From Apostichopus japonicus (lineage: Eukaryota; Echinodermata; Holothuroidea; Aspidochirotida; Stichopodidae): a DNA stretch of 64,000 bases. A model generated the notes under the pieces. That model saw nothing but the letters and a program-made list of their open reading frames with translations, was not told the DNA's origin and made no database searches. The stretch covers positions 12,169,501 to 12,233,500 of the forward strand of contig NC_092566.1 in NCBI RefSeq assembly GCF_037975245.1, given 5' to 3'. The position numbers and the translations under genes were made by a program. Of this stretch, positions 28,111-43,310 are shown one piece after another (positions within the stretch are counted from its first letter, which is position 1; the number at the start of each line of letters is the position of its first letter).

Positions 28111-31100
28111 TGATTGATCGATACTGCACATTCGATTGATCGGTACGGAACATTCGATCTAACGGTACCGAACATTCGATTGATTGGTACAGAACATTCG
28201 ATTGATCGATACCGCACATTCGATTGATCGATACCGCACATTCGATTGATCGGTATCGCACATTCGATTGATCGATACCGCACATTCGATTCATCGGTAC
28301 CACACATTCGATTGATCGATACCGCACATTCGATTGATCGGTATCGCACATTCGATTGATCGATACCGCACATTCGATTGATCGGTACCGCACATTCGAT
28401 TGGTTGGTACCGAACATTCGATTGATCGATACCGCATATTCGATTGATCGATACCGCACATTCGACTGATCGATACCTCACATTCGATTGATCGGTATCA
28501 CATATTCGATTTAACGATACCGCACATTCGATTGATCGGTACCGCACATTCGATTGATCGGTACCGAACATTCGATTGATCGATACCGCACATTCGATTG
28601 ATCGATAAAGCACATTCGATTGATCGATACCTCACATTCGATTGATCGGTATCGAATATTCGATTTAACGATACCGCACATTCGAATGATCGGAACCGCA
28701 CATTCGATTGATCGGTACCGAACATTCGATTGATCGGTACCGCACATTCTATAGATCGGTACCGCATATTCGATTGATTGGTACTGCACATTCGATTGAT
28801 CGGTACCGAACATTCGATTTAACGATACCGCACATTCGATTGATCGATACCGCACATTCGATTGATCGGTACCGAACATTCGATTGATCTATACCGCATA
28901 TTCGATTGATCGATACCGCACATTCGATTGATCGTTATCGCACATTCGATTTAACTATACCGCACATTCGATTGATCGGTACCGCACATTCGATTGATCG
29001 GTACCGAACATTCGATTGATCGATACCGCATATTCGATTGATCGATACCGCACATTCGATTGATCGGTACGGAACATTCGAGTGATCGGAACCGAACATT
29101 CCATTGATATATACTCAACATTCCATTGATCGGTACCGCACATTCGATTTAACGATACAAAACATTTGATTGATCGGTAGGGAGCATTCGATTGAACGGT
29201 ACCACACATTCGATTGATCGGTACCGCACATTCGATTGATCGGTACCGCACATTCGATTTAACGATACCGCACATTCTATAGATCGGTACCGCACATACG
29301 ATTGATCGGTACGGAACATTCGATTGATCGGTACCGAACATTCGATTGATCGATACCGCATATTCGATTGATCGATACCGCACATTCGATTGATCGGTAC
29401 CGAACATTCGATTTATCGGAACCGAACATTCCATTGATCGATACTCAACATTCCATTGATCGGTACCGCACATTCGGTTTAACGATACCAAACATTCGAT
29501 TGATCGGTAGGGAACATTCGATTGAACGGTACCGCACATTCGATTGATCGGTACGGAAAATTCGATTGATAGGTACCGCACATTCGATTGATCGGTATCG
29601 CACATTCGATAGATCGATACTCACATTCGATTGATCGGTATCGCACATTCGATTTAACGATACCAAACATTCGATTGATCGGTACCGCACATTCGATTTA
29701 ACGATACCAAGCATTCGATTGATCGGTACGGAACATTCGATAGATCGGTACCGAACATTCGATTGATCGGTACCGCACACTCGATTGATCGGCAAGGCAC
29801 ATTCGATTGACCGGTAACGCACATTCTATAGATCGGTACCGCACATTCGATTGATTGGTAGCGCACATTCGATTGATCGGTACCGAACATTCGATTGATC
29901 TTTACCGCACAATCGATTGATCGGAACCGCACATTCGAACTTACGGTACCAAACATTCGATTTAGCGATACCAAACATTCCAATGATCGGTACCGCACAT
30001 TCGATTGATCGGTACGGAACATTCGATTCATCGGTACCGAACATTCGATTGATCGATACCGCATATTCGATTGATCGATACCGAACATTCGATTGATCGA
30101 TACCTCACATTCGATTGATCGGTATCGCATATTCGATAGATCGATACTCACATTCGATTGATCGGTACCGCACATTCGATTTAACGATACCAAACATTCG
30201 ATTGATCGGTACGGAACATTTTATAGATCGGTACCGAACATTCGATTGATCGGTACCGCACACTCGATTGATCGGCAAGGCACATTCGATTGACCGGTAA
30301 CGCATATTCTATTGATCGGTACCGCACATTCGGTTGATTGGTACCGCACATTCGATTGATCGGTACCGAACATTCGATTGATCGATACCGCATATTCGAT
30401 TGATCGATACCGCACATTCGATTGATCGATACCTCACATTCGATTGATCGGTATCGAATATTCGATTTAACGATACCGCACATTCGATTGATCGGTACCG
30501 CACATTCGATTGATCTATACCGAACATTCGATTGATCGGTACCGCACATTCTATAGATCGGTACCGCACATTCGATTGATTGGTACTGCACATTCGATTG
30601 ATCGGTACCGAACATTCGATTGATCGTTACCGAACAATCCATTGATCGGTATCGCACTTTCGATTGATCGATACCGCATATTCGATTGATCGATACTGCA
30701 CATAAGATTGATCGGTACCGCACATTCGATTGATCGGTACCGACCATTCGATTGATCGATACCGCATATTCGATTGATCGATACCGCACATTCGATTGAT
30801 CGGTACGGATCATTCGATTTATCGGAACCGAACATTCCATTGATCGATACTCAACATTCCATTGATCGGTACCGCACATTCGGTTTAACGATACCAAACA
30901 TTCGATTGATCGGTAGGGAACATTCGATTGAACGGTACCGCACATTCGATTGATCGGTACGGAACAATCGTTTGACCGGTAACGCACATTCTATTGATCG
31001 GTACCGCACATTCGATTGATTGGTACCGCACATTCGATTGATCGGTACCGAACATTCGATTGATCTTTACCGCACAATCGATTGATCGGAACCGCACATT

Positions 31101-32159
31101 CGATTGATCGGTACCGAACATTCGATTGATCGATACCGCATATTCGATTGATCGATACCGCACATTCGATTGATCGATACCTAACATTCGATTGATCGGT
31201 ATCGAATATTCGATTTAACGATACCGCACATTCGATTGATCGGTACCGCACATTCGATTGATCGGTATCGAATATTCGATTTAATGATACCGCACATTCC
31301 ATTGATCGGTACCGCACATTCGATTGATCGGTACCGAACATTCGATTGATCGGTACCGCACATTCTATAGATCGGTACCGCACATTCGATTGATCGGTAT
31401 CGCACTTTCGATTGATCGATACCGCATATTTGATTTAACGATACTGCACATTCGATTGAACGGTACCGCACATTCGATTGATCGGTACCGAACATTCGAA
31501 TTATCGATACCGCACATTCGATTGATCGATACCGCACATTCGATTGATCGGTACGGAACATTCGATTTATCGGAACCGAACATTCCATTGATCGATACTC
31601 AACATTCCATTGATCGGTACCGCACATTCGGTTTAACGATACCAAACATTCGATTGATCGGTAGGGAACATTCGATTGAACGGTACCGCACATTCGATTG
31701 ATCGGTACGGAACATTCGTTTGATCGGTACCGCACATTCGATTGATCGGTATCGCACATTCGATAGATCGATACTCACATTCGATTGATCGGTACCGCAC
31801 ATTCGATTTAACGATACCAAACATTCGATTGATCGGTACGGAACATTTGATAGATCGGTACCGAACATTCGATTGATCGGTACCGCACACTCGATTGATC
31901 GGCAAGGCACATTCGATTGACCGGTACCGCACATTCGATTGATTGGTACCGCACATTCGATTGATTGGTACCGAACATTCGATTGATCTTTACCGCACAA
32001 TCGACTGATCGGAACCGCACATTCGAACTTACGGTACCAAACATTCGATTTAGCGATACCAAACATTCCATTGATCGGTACCGCACATTCGATTGATCGG
32101 TACCGAACATTCGATTGATCTGTACCGCACATTCGATTGATCGGTACCGCACATTCGAT
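28111..32159 (+). repeat. Mosaic HOR region related to the 20-23 kb series
   Basis: Variant order at about 30,000-32,100 follows that of 20,200-22,500. One run, about 30,551-30,835, matches 20,663-20,947 at an offset of 9,888 bp with a few changes. The CATTCGGTTTAAC marker recurs at about 29,470, 30,880 and 31,625, so the spacing is irregular. A plus-strand open frame of 125 codons (31,324-31,701) arises only because several variants lack the usual TGA; it is not credible as a gene. Confidence 0.75.
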
Positions 32160-34399
32160 TGATCGGTATCGCACATTCGATAGATCGATACTCACATTCG
32201 ATTGATCGGTACCGCACATTCGATTTAACGATACCAAACATTCGATTGATCGGTACCGCACATTCTATTCATCGGTACCGAACATTCGAGTGATCGATAC
32301 CGCATATTAGATTGATCGATACCGCACATTCGATTGATCGATACCTCACATTCGATTGATCGGTATCGAATATTCGATTTAACGATACCGAACATTCGAT
32401 TGATCTTTACCGCACAATCGATTGATCGGAACCGCACATTCGATTGATCGGTACCGAACATTCGATTGATCGATACCGCATATTCGATTGATCGATACCG
32501 CACATTCGATTGATCGATACCTCACATTCGATTGATCGGTATCGAATATTCGATTTAACGATACCGCACATTCGATTGATCGGTACCGCACATTCGATTG
32601 ATCGGTACCGAACATTCGATTGATCGGTACCGCACATTCTATAGATCGGTACCGCACATTCGATTGATTGGTACTGCACATTCGATTGATCGGTACCGAA
32701 CATTCGATTGATCGTTACCGAACAATCGATTGATCGGTATCGCACTTTCGATTGATCGATACCGCATATTTGATTGATCGATACTGCACATTCGATTGAT
32801 CGGTATCGCACATTCGATTGATTGGTACCGACCATTCGATTGATCGATACCGCATATTCGATTGATCGATACCGCACATTCGATTGATCGGTACGGAACA
32901 TTCGATTTATCGGAACCGAACATTCCATTGATCGATACTCAACATTCCATTGAACGGTACCGCACATTCGATTGATCGGTACGGAACAATCGTTTGATCG
33001 GTACCGCACATTCGATTGATTGGTACCGCACATTCGATTGATCGGTACCGCACATTCTATAGATCGGTACCGCACATTCGATTGATTGGTACTGCACATT
33101 CGATTGATCGGTACCGAACATTCGATTGATCGTTACCGAACAATCGATTGATCGGTATCGCACTTTCGATTGATCGATACCGCATATTTGATTGATCGAT
33201 ACTGCACATTCGATTGATCGGTACCGCACATTCGATTGATCGGTACCGACCATTCGATTGATCGATACCGCATATTCGATTGATCGATACCGCACATTCG
33301 ATTGATCGGTACGGAACATTCGATTTATCGGAACCGAACATTCCATTGATCGATACTCAACATTCCATTGAACGGTACCGCACATTCGATTGATCGGTAG
33401 GGAACAATCGTTTGATCGGTACCGCACATTCGATTGATTGGTACCGCACATTCGATTGATCGGTACCGCACATTCGATTGATCGATACCGCACATTCGAA
33501 TGATCGATACCGCACATTCGATTGATCGGTACGGAACATTCGATTTATCGGAACCGAACATTCCATTGATCGATACTCAACATTCCATTGATCGGTACCG
33601 CACATTCGGTTTAACGATACCAAACATTCGATTGATCGGTAGGGAACATTCGATTGAACGGTACCGCACATTCGATTGATCGGTACGGAACATTCGTTTG
33701 ATCGGTACCGCACATTCGATTGATCGGTATCGCACATTCGATAGATCGATACTCACATTCGATTGATCGGTACCGCACATTCGATTTAACGATACCAAAC
33801 ATTCGATTGATCGGTACGGAACATTTGATAGATCGGTACCGAACATTCGATTGATCGGTACCGCACACTCGATTGATCGGCAAGGCACATTCGATTGACC
33901 GGTAACGCACATTCTATTGATCGGTACCGCACATTCGATCGATTGGTACCGCACATTCGATTGATCGGTACCGAACATTCGATTGATCTTTACCGCACAA
34001 TCGATTCATCGGAACCGCACATTCGATTGATCGGTACCGCACATTCGATTGATCGGTATCGCACATTCGATAGATCGATACTCACATTCGATTGATCGGT
34101 ACCGCATATTCGATTTAACGATACCAAACATTCGATTGATCGGTACCGCACATTCGATTGATCGGTACCGAACATTCGATTGATCGATACCGCATATTCG
34201 ATTGATCGATACCGCACATTCGATTGATCGATATCTCACATTCGATTGATCGGTATCGAATATTCGATTTAACGATACCGCACATTCGATTGATCGGTAC
34301 CGCACATTCGATTGATCGGTACCGAATATCGATTGATCGGTACCGCACATTCGATTGATCGATACCGCACATTCTATAGATCGGAACCGCACATTCGAT
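32160..34399 (+). repeat. 2,240-bp HOR, copy 1 of a tandem pair
   Basis: This segment is followed immediately by a copy at an offset of 2,240 bp (102 units minus four bases). I saw only two or three base differences between copies, for example 32,821-32,830 (TTGGTACCGACC against TCGGTACCGACC) and 32,573-34,813 (CGATTGATCGG against CGAATGATCGG). It ends in the short unit ACCGAATATCG near 34,321, which marks the lineage. Confidence 0.9.
32613..33448 (+). repeat. 418-bp (19-monomer) tandem duplication nested in the 2,240-bp HOR
   Basis: About 32,613-33,030 and 33,031-33,448 carry the same ordered units at a spacing of exactly 418 bp (19 x 22). The shared string runs from the CATTCTATAG unit through the ACTTTCG, ATATTTG and GGTACCGACC units to GATACTCAAC. 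The same pair recurs 2,240 bp downstream, so it formed before the larger duplication. Confidence 0.87.
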
Positions 34400-36640
34400 T
34401 GATCGGTATCGCACATTCGATAGATCGATACTCACATTCGATTGATCGGTACCGCACATTCGATTTAACGATACCAAACATTCGATTGATCGGTACCGCA
34501 CATTCTATTCATCGGTACCGAACATTCGAGTGATCGATACCGCATATTAGATTGATCGATACCGCACATTCGATTGATCGATACCTCACATTCGATTGAT
34601 CGGTATCGAATATTCGATTTAACGATACCGAACATTCGATTGATCTTTACCGCACAATCGATTGATCGGAACCGCACATTCGATTGATCGGTACCGAACA
34701 TTCGATTGATCGATACCGCATATTCGATTGATCGATACCGCACATTCGATTGATCGATACCTCACATTCGATTGATCGGTATCGAATATTCGATTTAACG
34801 ATACCGCACATTCGAATGATCGGTACCGCACATTCGATTGATCGGTACCGAACATTCGATTGATCGGTACCGCACATTCTATAGATCGGTACCGCACATT
34901 CGATTGATTGGTACTGCACATTCGATTGATCGGTACCGAACATTCGATTGATCGTTACCGAACAATCGATTGATCGGTATCGCACTTTCGATTGATCGAT
35001 ACCGCATATTTGATTGATCGATACTGCACATTCGATTGATCGGTATCGCACATTCGATTGATCGGTACCGACCATTCGATTGATCGATACCGCATATTCG
35101 ATTGATCGATACCGCACATTCGATTGATCGGTACGGAACATTCGATTTATCGGAACCGAACATTCCATTGATCGATACTCAACATTCCATTGAACGGTAC
35201 CGCACATTCGATTGATCGGTACGGAACAATCGTTTGATCGGTACCGCACATTCGATTGATTGGTACCGCACATTCGATTGATCGGTACCGCACATTCTAT
35301 AGATCGGTACCGCACATTCGATTGATTGGTACTGCACATTCGATTGATCGGTACCGAACATTCGATTGATCGTTACCGAACAATCGATTGATCGGTATCG
35401 CACTTTCGATTGATCGATACCGCATATTTGATTGATCGATACTGCACATTCGATTGATCGGTACCGCACATTCGATTGATCGGTACCGACCATTCGATTG
35501 ATCGATACCGCATATTCGATTGATCGATACCGCACATTCGATTGATCGGTACGGAACATTCGATTTATCGGAACCGAACATTCCATTGATCGATACTCAA
35601 CATTCCATTGAACGGTACCGCACATTCGATTGATCGGTAGGGAACAATCGTTTGATCGGTACCGCACATTCGATTGATTGGTACCGCACATTCGATTGAT
35701 CGGTACCGCACATTCGATTGATCGATACCGCACATTCGAATGATCGATACCGCACATTCGATTGATCGGTACGGAACATTCGATTTATCGGAACCGAACA
35801 TTCCATTGATCGATACTCAACATTCCATTGATCGGTACCGCACATTCGGTTTAACGATACCAAACATTCGATTGATCGGTAGGGAACATTCGATTGAACG
35901 GTACCGCACATTCGATTGATCGGTACGGAACATTCGTTTGATCGGTACCGCACATTCGATTGATCGGTATCGCACATTCGATAGATCGATACTCACATTC
36001 GATTGATCGGTACCGCACATTCGATTTAACGATACCAAACATTCGATTGATCGGTACGGAACATTTGATAGATCGGTACCGAACATTCGATTGATCGGTA
36101 CCGCACACTCGATTGATCGGCAAGGCACATTCGATTGACCGGTAACGCACATTCTATTGATCGGTACCGCACATTCGATCGATTGGTACCGCACATTCGA
36201 TTGATCGGTACCGAACATTCGATTGATCTTTACCGCACAATCGATTCATCGGAACCGCACATTCGATTGATCGGTACCGCACATTCGATTGATCGGTATC
36301 GCACATTCGATAGATCGATACTCACATTCGATTGATCGGTACCGCATATTCGATTTAACGATACCAAACATTCGATTGATCGGTACCGCACATTCGATTG
36401 ATCGGTACCGAACATTCGATTGATCGATACCGCATATTCGATTGATCGATACCGCACATTCGATTGATCGATATCTCACATTCGATTGATCGGTATCGAA
36501 TATTCGATTTAACGATACCGCACATTCGATTGATCGGTACCGCACATTCGATTGATCGGTACCGAATATCGATTGATCGGTACCGCACATTCGATTGATC
36601 GATACCGCACATTCTATAGATCGGAACCGCACATTCGATT
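34400..36640 (+). repeat. 2,240-bp HOR, copy 2 of the tandem pair
   Basis: This is collinear with 32,160-34,399. The copies part at about 36,640, where this one continues with a TTGGTACTGC unit instead of the GATAGATCG unit that opens the repeat. It contains its own copy of the nested 418-bp pair (about 34,853-35,688) and the short ACCGAATATCG unit near 36,561. Confidence 0.9.
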
Positions 36641-37374
36641 GATTGGTACTGCACATTCGATTGATCGGTACCGAACATTCGATTGATCGTTACCGAACAA
36701 TCGATTGATCGGTATCGCACTTTCGATTGATCGATACCGCATATTTGATTGATCGATACTGCACATTCGATTGATCGGTACCGCACATTCGATTGATCGG
36801 TACCGAACATTCGATTGATCGATACCGCATATTCGATTGATCGATACCGCACATTCGATTGATTGGTACGGAACATTCGATTTATCGGAACCGAACATTC
36901 CATTGATCGATACTCAACATTCCATTGATCGGTACCGCACATTCGGTTTAACGATACCAATTATTCGATTGATCGGTAGGGAACATTCGATTGAACGGTA
37001 CCGCACATTCGATTGATCGGTACGGAACATTCGATAGATCGATACTCACATTCGATTGATCGGTACCGCACATTCGATTTAACGATACCAAACATTCGAT
37101 TGATCGGTACGGAACATTCGATAGATCGGTACCGAACATTCGATTGATCGGTACCGCACACTCGATTGATCGGCAAGGCACATTCGATTGACCGGTAACG
37201 CACATTCTATAGATCGGTATTGCACATTCGATTGATTGGTACCGCACATTCGATTGATCGGTACCGAACATTCGATTGATCTTTACCGCACAATCGATTG
37301 ATCGGAACCGCACATTCGAACTTACGGTACGAAACATTCGATTTAGCGATACCAAACTTTCCATTGATCGGTAC
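36641..37374 (+). repeat. Mosaic satellite between two HOR pairs
   Basis: This holds satellite units only, including one GATACTCAAC / CATTCGGTTTAAC / GGTAGGG phrase (about 36,900-36,990) with the singular variant ACCAATTATTCG at about 36,957, and one GGCAAGG phrase at about 37,173. No gene is visible. Confidence 0.75.
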
Positions 37375-40300
37375 CGCACATTCGATTGATCGGTACCGAA
37401 CATTCGATTGATCTGAACCGCACATTCGAACTTACGGTACCAAACATTCGATTTAGCGATACCAAACATTCCATTGATCGGTACCGCACATTCGATTGAT
37501 CGGTATCGCACTTTCGATTGATCGATACCGCATATTTGATTGATCGATACTGCACATTCGATTGATCGGTACGGAACATTCGATTGAACGGTACCGCACA
37601 TTCGATTGATTGGTACAGAACATTCGATTGATCGATACCGCACATTCGATTGATCGATACCGCACATTCGATTGATCGGTATCGCACATTCGATTGAACG
37701 GTACCGCACATTCGATTCATCGGTACCAAATATTCGATTGATCGATACCGCACATTCGATTGATCAGTATCGCACATTCGATTTAACGATACCGCACATT
37801 CGATTGATCGGTACCGCACATTCGATTGGTCGGTACCGAACATTCGATTGATCGATACCGCATATTCGATTCATCGATATCGCACATTCGATTTAACGAT
37901 ACCGCACATTCGATTGATCGGTATCGCATATTCGATTGAACGATACCGCACATTCGATTGATCGGTACCGCACATTCGATTGATCGGTACCGAACATTCG
38001 ATTGATCGATACCGCATATTCGATTGATCGATACCGCACAATCGATTGATCGGTACCGAACATTCGATTGATCTGTACCGCACATTCGAACTTACGGTCC
38101 CAAACATTCCATTGATCGGTACCGCACATTCGATTGATCGGTACCGAACATTCGATTGATCTGTATCGCACATTCGATTGATCGGTACCGCACATTCGAT
38201 TGATCGGTATCGCACTTTCGATTGATCGATACCGCATATTTGATTGATCGATACTGCACATTCGATTGATCGGTACGGAACATTCGATTGAACGGTACCG
38301 CACATTCGATTGATTGGTACAGAACATTAGATTGATCGATACCGCACATTCGATTGATCGATACCGCACATTCGATTGATCGGTATCGCACATTCGATTC
38401 ATCGATACCGCACATTCGATTCATCGGTACCGCACATTCGATTCATCGATACCGCACATTCGATTGATCGGTATCGCACATTCGATTTAACGATACCGCA
38501 CATTCGATTGATCGGTACCGCACATTCGATTGGTCGGTACCGAACATTCGATTGATCGATACCGCATATTCGATTGATCGATACCGCACATTCGATTGAT
38601 CGATACCTCACATTAGATTGATCGGTATCGCATATTCGATTTAACGATACCGCACATTCGATTGATCGGTACCGCACATTCGATTGATCGGTACCGAACA
38701 TTCGATTGATCGATACCGCATATTCGATTGATCGATACCGCACATTCGATTGATCGATACCTCACAATCGATTGATCGGTATCGAATATTCGATTTAACG
38801 ATACCGCACATTCGATTGATCGGTACCGCACATTCGATTGATCGGTACCGAACATTCGATTGATCGGTACCGCACACTCGATTGATCGGCAAGGCACATT
38901 CGATTGACCGGTAACGCACATTCTATTGATCGGTACCGCACATTCGATTGATTGGTACCGCACATTCGATTGATCGGTACCGAACATTCGATTGATCTTT
39001 ACCGCACAATCGATTGATCGGAACCGCACATTCGAACTTACGGTACCAAACATTCGATTTAGCGATACCAAACATTCCATTGATCGGTACCGCACATTCG
39101 ATTGATCGGTATCGAATATTCGAATTAACGATACCGCACATTCGATTGATCGGTACCGCACATTCGATTGATCTTTACCGCACAATCGATTGATCGGAAC
39201 CGCACATTCGAACTTACGGTACCAAACATTCGATTTAGCGATACCAAACATTCCATTGATCGGTAACGCACATTCTATTGATCGGTACCGCACATTCGAT
39301 TGATTGGTACCGCACATTCGATTGATCGGTACCGAACATTCGATTGATCGGTACCGCACATTCGATTGATCGGTACCGAACATTCGATTGATCGGTACCG
39401 AACATTCGATTGATCGTTACCGAACAATCGATTGATCGGTATCGCACTTTCGATTGATCGATACCGCATATTTGATTGATCGATACTGCACATTCGATTG
39501 ATCGGTACTGCACATTCGATTGATCGGTACCGAACATTCGATTGATCGATACCGCATATTCGATTGATCGATACCGCACATTCGATTGATTGGTACGGAA
39601 CATTCGATTTATCGGAACCGAACATTCCATTGATCGATACTCAACATTCCATTGATCGGTACCGCACATTCGGTTTAACGATACCAAACATTCGATTGAT
39701 CGGTAGGGAACATTCGATTGAACGGTACCGCACATTCGATTGATCGGTACGGAACATTCGTTTGATCGGTACCGCACATTCGATTGATCGGTATCGCACA
39801 TTCGATAGATCGATACTCACATTCGATTGATCGGTACCGCACATTCGATTTAACGATACCAAACATTCGATTGATCGGTACGGAACATTCGATAGATCGG
39901 TACCGAACATTCGATTGATCGGTACCGCACACTCGATTGATCGGCAAGGCACATTCGATTGACCGGTAACGCACATTCTATAGATCGGTACCGCACATTC
40001 GATTGATTGGTACCGCACATTCGATTGATCGGTACCGAACATTCCATTGATCTTTACCGCACAATCGATTGATCGGAACCGCACATTCGAACTTACGGTA
40101 CCAAACATTCGATTTAGCGATACCAAACATTCCATTGATCGGTACCGCACATTCGATTGATCGGTACCGAACATTCGATTGATCTGTACCGCACGTTCGA
40201 ACTTACGGTACCAAACATTCCATTGATCGGTACCGAACATACGATTGATCTGTACCGCACATTCGATTGATCGGTACCGCACATTCGATTGATCGGTACG

Positions 40301-43300
40301 GAACTTTCGATTGATCGATACCGCATATTTGATTGATCGATACTGCACATTCGATTGATCGGTATCGCACATTCGATTTGAAGATACCGCACATTCGATT
40401 GATCGATACCGCACATTCGATTGATCGATACCGCACATTCGATTGATCGGTATCGCACTTTCGATTGATCGATACCGCATATTTGATTGATCGATACTGC
40501 ACATTCGATTGATCGGTACCGCACATTCGATTGGTCGGTACCGAACATTCGATTGATCGGTACCGCATATTCGATTGATCGATACCGCACATTCGATTGA
40601 TCGGTACGGAACATTCGATTCATCGGTACCACACATTCGATTGATCGATACCGCACATTCGATTGATCGGTATCGCACATTCGATTTAACGATACCGCAC
40701 ATTCGATTGATCGGTACCGCACATTCGATTGATCAGTACCGAACATTCGATTGATCGATACCGCATATTCGATTGATCGTTACCGAACAATCGATTGATC
40801 GGTATCGCACATTCGATTGATCGATACCGCATATTTGATTGATCGATACTGCACATTCGATTGATCGGTATCGCACATTCGATTTGAAGATACCGCACAT
40901 TCGATTGATCGATACCGCACATTCGATTGATCGATACCGCACATTCGATTGATCGGTATCGCACTTTCGATTGATCGATACCGCATATTTGATTGATCGA
41001 TACTGCACATTCGATTGATCGGTACCGCACATTCGATTGGTCGGTACCGAACATTCGATTGATCGATACCGCATATTCGATTGATCGATACCGCACATTC
41101 CATTGATCGGTACGGAACATTCGATTTATCGGAACCGAACATTCCATTGATCGATACTCAACATTCCATTGATCGGTACCGCACATTCGGTTTAACGATA
41201 CCAAACATTCGATTGATCGGTAGGGAACATTCGATTTAACGATACCGCACATTCGATTGATCGGTACCGCACATTCGATTGATCGGTATCGCACATTCGA
41301 TAGATCGATACTCACATTCGATTGATCGGTACCGCACATTCGATTTAACAATACCAAACATTCGATTGATCGGTACGGAACATTTGATAGATCGGTACCG
41401 AACATTCGATTGATCGGTACCGCACACTCGATTGATCGGCAAGGCACATTCGATTGACCGGTAACGCACATTCTAATGAACGGTACCGCACATTCGATTG
41501 ATTGGTACCGCACATTCGATTGATCGGTACCGAACATTCGATTGATCTTTACCGCACAATCGATTGATCGGAACCGCACATTCGAACTTACGGTACCAAA
41601 CATTCGATTTAGCGATACCAAACATTCCATTGATCGGTACCGCACATTCGATTGATCGGTACCGAACATTCGATTGATCTGTACCGCACATTCGATTGAT
41701 CGGTACCGCACATTCGATTGATCGGTATCGCACATTCGATAGATCGATACTCACATTCGATTGATCGGTACCGCACATTCGATTTAACGATACCAAGCAT
41801 TCGATTGATCGGTACGGAACATTCGATAGATCGGTACCGAACATTCGATTGATCGGTACCGCACACTCGATTGATCGGCAAGGCACATTCGATTGACCGG
41901 TAACGCACATTCTATAGATCGGTACCGCACATTCGATTGATTGGTACCGCACATTCGATTGATCGGTACCGAACATTCGATTGATCTTTACCGCACAATC
42001 GATTGATCGGAACCGCACATTCGAACTTACGGTACCAAACATTCGATTTAGCGATACCAAACATTCCATTGATCGGTACCGCACATTCGATTGATCGGTA
42101 CCGAACATTCGATTGATCTGTACCGCACATTCGATTGATCGATACCGCACATTCGATTGATCGGTAACGCACTTTCGATTGATCGATACCGCATATTTGA
42201 TTGATCGATACTGCACATTCGATTGATCGGAACGGAACATTCGATTGAACGGTACCGCACATTCGATTGATTGGTACCGAACATTCGATTGATCGATACC
42301 GCACATTCGATTGATCGATACCGCACATTCGATTGATCGGTATCGCACATTCGATTGATCGATACCGCACATTCGATTCATCGGTACCACACATTCGATT
42401 GATCGATACCGCACATTCGATTGACCGGTAACGCACATTCGATTTAACGATACCGCACATTCGATTGATCGGTACCGCACATTCGATTGGTCGGTACCGA
42501 ACATTCGATTGATCGATACCGCATATTCGATTGATCGATATCGCACATTCGATTTAACGATACCGCACATTCGATTGATCGGTATCGCATATTCGATTTA
42601 ACGATACCGCACATTCGATTGATCGGTACGGAACATTCGATTGATCGGTACCGCACATTTGATTGATCGGTATCGCACATTCGATTTAAAGATACCGCAC
42701 ATTCGATTGATCGGTACCACACATTCGATTGATCGATACCGCACATTCGATTGATCGGTATCGCACATTCGATTTAACGATACCGCACATTCGATTGATC
42801 GGTACCGCACATTCGATTGGTCGGTACCGAACATTCGATTGATCGATACCGCATATTCAATTGATCGATACGGCACATTCGATTGATCGATACCTCACAT
42901 TCGATTGATCGGTATCGCATATTCGATTTAACGATACCGCACATTCGATTGATCGGTACCGCACATTCGATTGATCGGTACCGAACATTCGATTGATCGA
43001 TACCGCATATTCGAATGATCGATACCGCACATTCGATTGATCGATACCTCACATTCGATTGATCGGTATCGAATATTCGATTTAATGATACCGCACATTC
43101 GATTGATCGGTACCGCACATTCGATTGATCGGTACCGAACATTCGATTGATCGGTACCGCACATTCTATAGATCGGTACCGCACATTCGATTGATTGGTA
43201 CTGCACATTCGATTGATTGGTACCGAACATTCGATTGATCGGTACCGCACATTCGATTGATCGGTACCGAACATTCGATTGATCGATACCGCACATTCGA

Positions 43301-43310
43301 TTGATCGATA
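37375..43310 (+). repeat. 5.94-kb HOR, copy 1 of a tandem pair
   Basis: This is collinear with 43,311-49,280. The offset is 5,937 bp (270 units minus three bases) from the rare GATCTGAACC unit (37,411 against 43,348) to about 46.5 kb. It then becomes 5,981 bp, and 5,959 bp after about 48.77 kb. Thus the copies differ by one two-monomer gain and one single-monomer loss, plus a handful of base changes, for example at 37,931 (CGATTGAACG against TGATTGAACG). It contains two complete phrase sets with GGCAAGG units at about 38,888, 39,943, 41,438 and 41,877. Confidence 0.9.

Noticed and set aside
31324-31701. 125-codon plus-strand open frame, and shorter ones such as 1,952-2,194, 4,275-4,496 and 49,722-49,967
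   Set aside because: Each appears where consecutive variants happen to lack the usual in-frame TGA. The product is again the satellite cycle, with no independent coding signal.
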